From Acidobacteriota bacterium (GTDB lineage Bacteria; Acidobacteriota; Aminicenantia; UBA2199): 5,660 nt of DNA. Numbering within the stretch: position 1 is the first letter of the stretch; each line of letters begins with the position of its first letter. Below, in pieces: positions 1 through 5,660 of this stretch. The position numbers and the translations under genes are program-made. The stretch lies in the NCBI GenBank assembly GCA_021817755.1, contig JAKAGC010000309.1, forward strand, positions 1-5,660, in the 5' to 3' direction. The notes under the pieces are model-generated. The model was not told where the DNA came from. It did no database searches and saw only the letters and a list, made by a program, of their open reading frames with translations.

Positions 1-636
1 AATCGCGATTTCCCCGTAATTACTGGAGTCATTGAAAGTCGAAAAGGAAAAGTTAATTTTTCCAGTAAAAAATTTGATTTAATACGTGCACGGCTTGTGT
101 ATAATAACCAATTCAGGAATAATCCCATGATTAACGTCGAATCGGAAGCTTACATAAAGAATTATAGGATCAAGTTTACCATAAGCGGGTTATCTACACG
201 GCTGAAACCGGAATTACAATCCTCTCCGGCATTACCTCCGCGAGATATTCTTTCTTTAATCGCAGTCGGAGAATTATTTAGAAAACCTACTTCAGCCGAA
301 TTAAGTTCCCAAATCGGTACAGGCACTACCAATCTTATTTCTTCTGAAATTCTGGAACAAATCACTCGGCGTACAAAGAAAATTTTTGGAAATTATCTCT
401 TGAGATTTGAACCCAATATCAGTAATATTACAGGCGCATCGGTGGATACCTCCCGTCTCATTGTCGGAAAAGAAATTACAAAGGATTTCCTGGTGGTTTA
501 TTCCACAGATTTTTCCACCCAACGCCAGCAGGTTATTTACCTTCAATATCAGCTATCCCCTTCCATTTCGTTGATAGGAATGAGAAATGAAGATGGACAC
601 GTCAGTTTTGATCTCAGATACAGGAAGAGGCATTAA
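1..636 (+). CDS. tamB: TamB-family translocation and assembly module protein, C-terminal part (5' end outside window)
   Basis: The reading frame is open from base 1 to the TAA at 634-636, giving 211 residues of C-terminus. TamB proteins are very long, inner-membrane-anchored periplasmic beta-helical proteins that work with an Omp85 partner in outer-membrane protein insertion and lipid transport. The fragment matches the TamB C-terminal (DUF490) pattern: alternating beta-strand residues, with an early stretch VITGVIESRKGKVNF; then a segment with SSPALPPRDILSLIAVGEL at about residues 74-92, the family's 'P-L-x-x-x-D-I-L-S-L-x-x-x-G' hallmark; and a last strand ending FDLRYRKRH. The GTG at 97 is an internal valine codon, because homology continues upstream of it. 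The Omp85 gene begins 1 nt after the stop, which is the classic TamB neighbour. The family call is firm, but the full length and N-terminal anchor cannot be seen. Confidence 0.85.
   Translation, partial: NRDFPVITGVIESRKGKVNFSSKKFDLIRARLVYNNQFRNNPMINVESEAYIKNYRIKFTISGLSTRLKPELQSSPALPPRDILSLIAVGELFRKPTSAELSSQIGTGTTNLISSEILEQITRRTKKIFGNYLLRFEPNISNITGASVDTSRLIVGKEITKDFLVVYSTDFSTQRQQVIYLQYQLSPSISLIGMRNEDGHVSFDLRYRKRH
622..630 (+). promoter_or_regulatory. Ribosome binding site for the Omp85 gene, deciding its start
   Basis: The purine stretch AGGAAGAGG lies inside the last codons of the tamB-like gene and ends 7 nt before the ATG at 638. This spacing supports the start at 638, which also puts a clean signal peptide at the N-terminus. 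The in-frame ATG at 587 would prepend 17 polar residues. The position implies translational coupling between the two genes. Confidence 0.6.
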
Positions 637-637
637 T

Positions 638-3385
638 ATGAAGCATCAGCGGCGTTTGCTAATATTTTCTATATTAATTTTTATATTTATATCCGCAGGT
701 TTTTTCGTTGCATCTGCTGAACCCAATTTCAACGGTTATACCATTGGAAATATTTTTTTCAAATTCGAGAATAAGATTGAAAGTATTTCTACCAGTAAAT
801 ATAGATTGTTGCTCAGATTTAAAGAGGGCGATCAATATGATTATAAAAATATCCGAAATAGTATGGAGAATTTAATCAAAGCCGGAACGATTGATAATAT
901 CGAAATCAGAGTAAAAGCCCGGCCTAATCGTGAATTGGATATTTTCTTTTTAATTACTGAAAAAAGTATTATTCAATCGATTAGAACCAAGGAATTAAAA
1001 AAAATAGAAGATCAGGTAATGGTTTCACCCCTTCCGGATTTTAAGAAAAGCGAATTAATGGGGGCAATTTATTCGCTAAGAGAAAACACATTTTTTGAAG
1101 AGAGCAATCTCCGGGAAGCCATCAAAGAATTAAAAACCTTTCTCAATGGTAAAGGGTTTTTTAATCCTGTTATCGAACCTGAGATAAAGAAGAGTTCCAA
1201 TCATAAATACGTCAATATCCGGTTGAATATATTCCCTGGAATTCGTACGAAGGTTAGGCATTCCGAATATATATTTTCCGGGAAAAATCAAACGCTTCTT
1301 CCCATACTAAAAAAAATACTTGATTCTCCTGTATATGCCCCTGTTAAATATGAGGAGAATATCGGGAAAGCATATAAAGCCCTCAAAAAGCTGGATTATT
1401 ATATTCCCGAAATCATCGTGAAAGAGAATTTCTTCGATGAAAGAAAGACTCAAGTGGATTTAACCGTCAATATTGATCTCGGTCCCAGGTATATATTCAA
1501 ATACGAAGGAATCAAAAACAAAACCGTATTAATTGATCAAATCTGGCAGAAAAAAGTATTTGAAAAGTGGGCGGAAAAAGAAAGTGAATCCCGTATTTTA
1601 CTCGACTTAAAAAATAACGGTTATCTTGATGCATCGGTTTCTTCTTCAATTTTAGATAACAAGGAAGAAGAAACACGGACAATCTTGTTTAAAGTCGATA
1701 AAAAGAAGAAATACAAACTCGGAAAGATTTTTATCAGCGGAAATCAAGCCATGCAAGAATCCCGTCTGTTTTCCTTAATTCATACCGATGACTCTTTTTA
1801 TCATAAGTATTTTCATCTTCGGTTGAAATCCATCCTGGTAGACCGGGAAATACTCCGATTGTTTTATTATTTTAATGGATTTCCCACCGCTTCTATATCC
1901 ACTGAGCCTCGTTTTGTTAATGGACGGGCGGATATATTTTTTAATATCAAAGAAGGGAAAAAATACACCGTTGATATGATTTTATTTGAAGGAAATCATT
2001 TTTTTGTTCGCGATAAACTTCTTTCTTTTATGCAAACTCGTGAAAAGAAAGTCTTTGTTCAGCAGCGCTTTGATGAAGATATTGAAAAACTTCGCATCAA
2101 TTATATCGCTAGCGGATTTGATAATGTTGAAATCAACGCCGAAGTGACTCCGGATACTGAAAAAACAATCCTTGTACGTATTAAAGAAGGAAAATCTTTT
2201 TTAATGGGAGATTTAATTACTATCGGAGGCTCTTCTCAGCAAAGAAAATTAATAGAAAGGCTTTTCCCTTTGAAAAAAGGAGAACCTTTTAATTCGATTA
2301 AAGTTGATGAATTCCGTAGTGAAATTGAAAATAGCTCACTTTTTAATGAGTTTCATATCGTTAAAATCAATAGAGATCCGGATATATATGATTTGTTGAT
2401 TCGAATTAGTGCCGATTACAGTAAATATTATGGCTTTGGAATCGGTTGGGAAGGGCGAAAAAATATTCGTGGTACTCTCGAATATCAGGGAAGAAATGTT
2501 TTTGGGTCTTATTCCACTTTATCCGGCTTAGTTCAGCTCGGGCCAAAAGAACAAAGTGGAGTCATTTCATATGATACACCCTATTTCTTTAAAACACGTA
2601 TTAATTCATCCTTGAAATTATGGGCAGATTATGAAATATATCCCAGTTATAAATTCAACCGGTTCGGTATCGGTGAATCACTCATAAAAAAACTGAATCC
2701 GAATTCTTATATTATGGGTGCATTGAGCTGGTACAGAACCGAATTAACCGAATTGGAAATCACTCCTTATGCCATCGATCAACTCCATGTACCTTTTGAT
2801 ACCACCGCGTTGGACTTTACGTATGTTAATGAGCGTCGGGATGATCCATTCAATCCCACTCAGGGTACGTTTTTCTCTACCGATGTAAAGATCGGCCTTC
2901 CTATTTTTGAAAAGAAATACTCTTTTGTGAAAGCCACCTGGAGTTATCAACGGAATTTTCCAATTTTTAATGGTGGTGTGCTCACAACCTCCATGCGAAC
3001 CGGTATTGCTTCCGGTGATCTCTCTATAACCGAACGTTTCTTCGCCGGAGGGTATAATTCCTTTCGTGCGTCGCGCAAAGACCGTTTAGGTCCCATCGAT
3101 CCGAACACCGATAGTCCCATGGGGGGGAATGCACTGCTTCTATTTAACTTTGAAGCCACATTTCCCATTTCGATAATACCCATTAGTGGATTTTATTATA
3201 CTACCTTTATCGATATCGGAAACGTTTATCAAAAAGCAGACGATTTCGATTTAACCAATATGAAAAAAGGTATCGGGCTAAGTTTGAAATATAAAACCCG
3301 TATGGGTCCACTTCGTTTTGACGTAGCCTGGGATATGAAAACATGGAAACCCGAGTTTCAAATAGGTATTGGAAATGTATTTTAA
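638..3385 (+). CDS. Omp85-family outer membrane assembly protein (BamA/TamA-like) with about seven POTRA repeats
   Basis: This is a 915-residue outer-membrane protein that inserts and folds beta-barrel proteins. Residues 1-27 are a signal peptide (basic MKHQRR, hydrophobic core to about 24, likely cleavage after ASA). About seven POTRA-like units follow, at roughly 35-110, 112-199, 203-281, 284-355, 359-439, 442-518 and 522-591; units five to seven are the clearest (for example KLGKIFISGNQ and TVDMILFEGNHFF starts). The 16-stranded barrel occupies about 595-915. It includes ERRDDPFNPTQGTFFS (732-747), the loop-6 region GGYNSFRAS (804-812), LGP..P..GGNALLLFNFE (817-839) and FIDIGNVY (857-864), ending GPLRFDVAW...IGNVF with a C-terminal Phe as in OMP beta-signals. 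E. coli BamA has five POTRAs and about 810 residues, and TamA has three. The TamB neighbour suggests TamA, while the array length suggests BamA or an undivided ancestor-like form, so I give no symbol. The stop overlaps the next gene by 11 nt. Confidence 0.93.
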   Translation: MKHQRRLLIFSILIFIFISAGFFVASAEPNFNGYTIGNIFFKFENKIESISTSKYRLLLRFKEGDQYDYKNIRNSMENLIKAGTIDNIEIRVKARPNRELDIFFLITEKSIIQSIRTKELKKIEDQVMVSPLPDFKKSELMGAIYSLRENTFFEESNLREAIKELKTFLNGKGFFNPVIEPEIKKSSNHKYVNIRLNIFPGIRTKVRHSEYIFSGKNQTLLPILKKILDSPVYAPVKYEENIGKAYKALKKLDYYIPEIIVKENFFDERKTQVDLTVNIDLGPRYIFKYEGIKNKTVLIDQIWQKKVFEKWAEKESESRILLDLKNNGYLDASVSSSILDNKEEETRTILFKVDKKKKYKLGKIFISGNQAMQESRLFSLIHTDDSFYHKYFHLRLKSILVDREILRLFYYFNGFPTASISTEPRFVNGRADIFFNIKEGKKYTVDMILFEGNHFFVRDKLLSFMQTREKKVFVQQRFDEDIEKLRINYIASGFDNVEINAEVTPDTEKTILVRIKEGKSFLMGDLITIGGSSQQRKLIERLFPLKKGEPFNSIKVDEFRSEIENSSLFNEFHIVKINRDPDIYDLLIRISADYSKYYGFGIGWEGRKNIRGTLEYQGRNVFGSYSTLSGLVQLGPKEQSGVISYDTPYFFKTRINSSLKLWADYEIYPSYKFNRFGIGESLIKKLNPNSYIMGALSWYRTELTELEITPYAIDQLHVPFDTTALDFTYVNERRDDPFNPTQGTFFSTDVKIGLPIFEKKYSFVKATWSYQRNFPIFNGGVLTTSMRTGIASGDLSITERFFAGGYNSFRASRKDRLGPIDPNTDSPMGGNALLLFNFEATFPISIIPISGFYYTTFIDIGNVYQKADDFDLTNMKKGIGLSLKYKTRMGPLRFDVAWDMKTWKPEFQIGIGNVF

Positions 3386-4040
3386 AAAACTATTTTTCTT
3401 TTTTATTTTGCTTCCTGTTCTCGTAACGGCGAAAACCACATCCGTAATTGAAACGGATACCATTATGCTGGACAAATTAGCCGCTACCGTCAATGAAGAA
3501 ATCATCACTTATAGTGATATCGAAAAAGCCATTCGAATTTTTTCAATTCCTCAAGCTGAGAATCAATCCGACAACGATTTTTATAAACAGGTATTGGAAG
3601 ATTTGATCGATTACAAAGTAGTCGCTATCGAATATAAGAATGATATGGTTCTGGAAGACGAAGATTATGATCTCATTCAATCGTCAGTCATTGAAAAAAA
3701 CGGTTCTCTCGAACGCTTAAATGCATTACTACGTACTTATGGAATGGAATGGACTGATTTTAAATCGTTCATCCGCGAAAAAGTAGCGTACGAAAAAGTT
3801 CTGGATAAATTAGTAAAAATTAAAGTATCCATTCCGTTTAGCGATATTGAAAATTATTATAATACGCAGTATCTACCTTCACAAGAGAATCTCGGATTGC
3901 AACCCAAATCCCTGATCGAAATGTCCCCGGAAATCGAAACATATCTCCGTAAGGAACAAACTCAACAAGAATTGACTGGGTGGTTGAAACAGCTTCGCTC
4001 ATCTTATAAAATAGAAAACAAATTAGGAAATGAAAATTAA
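3375..4040 (+). CDS. SurA-N-type periplasmic chaperone lacking a PPIase domain
   Basis: A 221-residue secreted protein. Residues 1-19 form a signal peptide (MYFKK, then a Phe/Leu-rich core, likely cleavage after VTA). Residues 32-57 carry the SurA N-terminal signature LDKLAATVNEEIITYSDIE, followed by helices (about 66-160) with the family's IPFSDIENYYNTQ segment at 153-165. The C-terminal helix and strand (LRKEQTQQELTGWLKQLRSSYKIE, 191-214) match the returning C-terminal part of the SurA chaperone core. Only about 15-20 residues separate these halves, where parvulin PPIase domains sit in E. coli SurA (428 residues), so this looks like a chaperone core only. The ATG at 3375 is preferred because AGGT lies 7 nt upstream; the in-frame TTG at 3369 is a weaker alternative. 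The start overlaps the Omp85 gene by 11 nt, fitting a role in carrying unfolded outer-membrane proteins to it. Client binding is inferred. Confidence 0.75.
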   Translation: MYFKKLFFFFILLPVLVTAKTTSVIETDTIMLDKLAATVNEEIITYSDIEKAIRIFSIPQAENQSDNDFYKQVLEDLIDYKVVAIEYKNDMVLEDEDYDLIQSSVIEKNGSLERLNALLRTYGMEWTDFKSFIREKVAYEKVLDKLVKIKVSIPFSDIENYYNTQYLPSQENLGLQPKSLIEMSPEIETYLRKEQTQQELTGWLKQLRSSYKIENKLGNEN

Positions 4041-4058
4041 AAGTATCAGGAGTAACCA

Positions 4059-5045
4059 ATGACTCTTTTTGAAAATAAGAAATTACATTTTTCTGATTCA
4101 AAAAAAACCATAAAGGATTACAAGTCCGGCGAGAAAATAGATGTTTATTTAAAGATTCAGGGGATCACAAAAAAAACAAAGAAAGACGGGAGCCCTTATC
4201 TTACCCTTGAATTAATGGATAAATCCGGAAAGGTTTCCGCTAAGATATGGGAAAATGCCGATCATTATTTTAAAAACCTCCAGGAAGGAGGGATTTATAA
4301 AGTTAGTGGATTTGTCGGTGAGTATATGAACCAAAAAGATATCCGAATAGATGTTATTCGAGCTCTCGGGCCCCGGGACACTGATTTTGATGAAACCGAT
4401 TTTGTCGAGAAACCTGCTTTTGATACACGTGAAACCTTTGATGAAATGATTGATTTCATGAAATCCCATCTTTCTAATCCTTTTTTATTGCAATTGGCCG
4501 ATTTATTTGCAACAGAACACGGAGATAAATTCAAGAACCACTATGGAGCTCAAAAAATCCATCATTCGTACATTGGCGGATTGCTCGAACATACCTATTC
4601 CATAATGAAACTTGCCGTATTATGCTCCGAGCATTATAAACTCGATAAGGAACTCGTACTCACAGGGGTACTATTTCATGATATTGGGAAAGTATATGAA
4701 TTTAATGTTAATCCTGCGGTAGAAGTTACGATCGAAGGCGGATTACTCGGTCATCTGATTATCGGAAATACCAAATTTCTTGAGTTGAAGAGTCGTATAA
4801 ATGGTTTTCCTGAGGATTTAAGCTGTAAAATACAGCATCTTATTATTTCCCATCATGGAGAAAAGGAATTCGGTTCACCCGAAGTCCCCAAAATACCCGA
4901 AGCATTTCTTTTACACATTCTTGACTTGCTCGATTCCAAGTTGAAAATAGTCGAAGAAGCCCTGAATAATTCTGAAGTCAAAGGGTTATTTTCCGATTAT
5001 GTTCAGGTTCTCGGAAGACGATTGTACGTCCCTCCGAAAGGTTGA
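4059..5045 (+). CDS. yhaM: YhaM-family 3'-5' exoribonuclease (OB fold plus HD domain)
   Basis: A 328-residue cytoplasmic protein with no signal peptide, close to the roughly 314 residues of Bacillus YhaM. Residues about 25-103 form an OB-fold nucleic-acid-binding domain (DGSPYLTLELMDKSGKVSAKIW at 43-64, then VSGFVGEYMNQKDIRI). Residues about 165-300 form an HD phosphohydrolase domain with candidate metal ligands: H178 (LLEHT), H207-D208 (LFHDIGK), H232 (GLLGH), H265-H266 (ISHHGE), and D289/D292 (HILDLLDSK). This set matches the YhaM family, metal-dependent 3'-5' exonucleases that trim RNA (and DNA in some assays). The motifs appear intact. AGGAG at 4048-4052 lies 6 nt before the ATG. The gene starts 18 nt after the chaperone gene and ends 12 nt before the next, so it appears to be in the envelope operon. 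Substrate preference in this organism is unknown. Confidence 0.88.
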   Translation: MTLFENKKLHFSDSKKTIKDYKSGEKIDVYLKIQGITKKTKKDGSPYLTLELMDKSGKVSAKIWENADHYFKNLQEGGIYKVSGFVGEYMNQKDIRIDVIRALGPRDTDFDETDFVEKPAFDTRETFDEMIDFMKSHLSNPFLLQLADLFATEHGDKFKNHYGAQKIHHSYIGGLLEHTYSIMKLAVLCSEHYKLDKELVLTGVLFHDIGKVYEFNVNPAVEVTIEGGLLGHLIIGNTKFLELKSRINGFPEDLSCKIQHLIISHHGEKEFGSPEVPKIPEAFLLHILDLLDSKLKIVEEALNNSEVKGLFSDYVQVLGRRLYVPPKG

Positions 5046-5057
5046 TAGAAGGAAAAT

Positions 5058-5360
5058 ATGGAACCCAGCCAATTTCCATCTTGTCCTCATTGCGGGTCAA
5101 ACGATGTTATTCCCTTTGAAGAAGATACCGGTAAAACCTGGAATGTATCGTTGACAGTCGTTATAATTTCCGCTCTTGTTTTACTTGGAGGATATTTTTT
5201 ATTTATATTATCATCTTACCTCTATTTTCCCGTATTTATTCTATTCTTAATAATCATCGCAGCCAGATGGGTAGGGAACACCAATAGGGAGAGACAGCAA
5301 AAACGTTCGAAACCCAGGGATTACATGTGTCTCGAATGCAGTCAATTCTTTCGCGAGTAA
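5058..5360 (+). CDS. Small membrane protein with a zinc ribbon split by a transmembrane hairpin
   Basis: A 100-residue protein of unknown function. Residues 9-13 are CPHCG and residues 91-94 are CLEC, a four-cysteine zinc-ribbon arrangement (C9, C12, C91, C94). Between them lie two hydrophobic segments, about 29-52 and 54-69, predicted to cross the membrane as a hairpin. A basic stretch follows (about 70-88: RWVGNTNRERQQKRSKPRD), suggesting by the positive-inside rule that both termini, and so the assembled zinc ribbon, face the cytoplasm. AGAAGG at 5047-5052 lies 5 nt before the ATG. The gene follows the nuclease gene by 12 nt and is the last before a 146-nt gap. The reading frame, dense packing and RBS make it a real gene. 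No enzymatic motif is visible, so a role in protein or nucleic-acid interaction at the membrane is only a guess. Confidence 0.8.
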   Translation: MEPSQFPSCPHCGSNDVIPFEEDTGKTWNVSLTVVIISALVLLGGYFLFILSSYLYFPVFILFLIIIAARWVGNTNRERQQKRSKPRDYMCLECSQFFRE

Positions 5361-5423
5361 TCATCCATATCATTTAAGATTCACCTCTTGTCCTATAAAA
5401 TAAGAAATCCAGTAAAATAAAGG

Positions 5424-5451
5424 TAGAAATTTTCGAAAAAGCTGGTACAAT
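5424..5451 (+). promoter_or_regulatory. Candidate sigma-70-type promoter for proS
   Basis: TAGAAA at 5424-5429 (four of six matches to TTGACA) is followed after 16 nt by TACAAT at 5446-5451 (five of six matches to TATAAT). A TG pair at 5443-5444 gives an extended -10 (TGGTACAAT). Transcription would start near 5458, leaving a leader of about 50 nt before the proS ATG. In AT-rich DNA such matches arise by chance, and the main sigma consensus of this organism is assumed rather than known. The position in the only long gap supports it. Confidence 0.45.
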
Positions 5452-5488
5452 ATATACTTAAAATATTCGAATTCCGAAAATGAAGTAA

Positions 5489-5660
<172 letters not shown>

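Noticed and set aside
97..636. A stand-alone 179-residue protein starting at GTG 97
   Set aside because: The frame is open to base 1 and the TamB-like strand pattern continues upstream, so this is the tail of a longer gene.
587..637. Earlier in-frame ATG for the Omp85 gene
   Set aside because: It would add 17 polar residues ahead of a well-formed signal peptide and overlap tamB by 50 nt. The ATG at 638 has AGGAAGAGG at proper spacing.
3121..3127. Run of seven G in an AT-rich gene, a possible phase-variation tract
   Set aside because: It encodes the conserved Met-Gly-Gly before NALLLFNFE, the frame is intact, and frameshifting in the barrel of a probably essential protein is unlikely. It may be chance codon choice.
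2744..3183. Minus-strand open frames opposite the Omp85 barrel (and others opposite the remaining genes)
   Set aside because: They lie fully within well-supported plus-strand genes, have no recognisable protein features, and look like shadows.
3369..3374. TTG start two codons before the ATG of the SurA-like gene
   Set aside because: ATG at 3375 is the more usual codon, has AGGT 7 nt upstream, and gives a cleaner signal peptide. The difference is only two residues.
4100..4176. Two A8 tracts (4100-4107 and 4169-4176) near the start of yhaM, possible slippage sites
   Set aside because: They encode lysine-rich stretches, similar A-runs occur elsewhere in the window, and the frame is continuous with full family homology on both sides.
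5361..5423. Intrinsic terminator after the zinc-ribbon gene
   Set aside because: The best inverted match (TCTT...AAGA) is only four pairs with no GC stem and no following T-run.

Overview
The window is a tightly packed, entirely plus-strand stretch of an AT-rich chromosome from a diderm (outer-membrane-bearing) bacterium. The diderm call rests on a TamB C-terminus, a complete Omp85-family protein with a signal peptide and a C-terminal phenylalanine, and a SurA-like periplasmic chaperone. The phylum cannot be fixed from the sequence alone. The YhaM-type nuclease and the long POTRA array argue against a typical enteric or other gammaproteobacterium.

Layout: (1) 1-636 is the 3' end of a TamB-like gene that begins upstream of the window. 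(2) 638-3385 is a 915-residue Omp85 (BamA/TamA-like) outer-membrane protein with about seven predicted POTRA repeats. (3) 3375-4040 is a short secreted SurA-N-type chaperone with no PPIase domain. (4) 4059-5045 is a YhaM-family 3'-5' exoribonuclease (OB fold plus HD domain). (5) 5058-5360 is a small membrane protein whose two zinc-ribbon CXXC knuckles flank a transmembrane hairpin. (6) 5361-5506 is the only real intergenic gap, and it carries a plausible promoter and a strong ribosome binding site. (7) 5507-5660 is the start of proS (prolyl-tRNA synthetase), which runs off the window.

The first five genes are separated by 1 nt, an 11-nt overlap, 18 nt and 12 nt, so they look like one transcription unit. 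The first three form an outer-membrane biogenesis module: TamB bridges the periplasm, the Omp85 protein inserts beta-barrels, and the SurA-like protein chaperones unfolded clients. The nuclease and the zinc-ribbon membrane protein follow in the same apparent operon without an obvious functional link. proS probably has its own promoter. I found no RNA genes, mobile elements, CRISPR arrays or clear intrinsic terminators. Nothing in the window amounts to a clearly new system. The most unusual points are the long POTRA array with a variant barrel motif, the PPIase-less chaperone beside it, and the split zinc ribbon.
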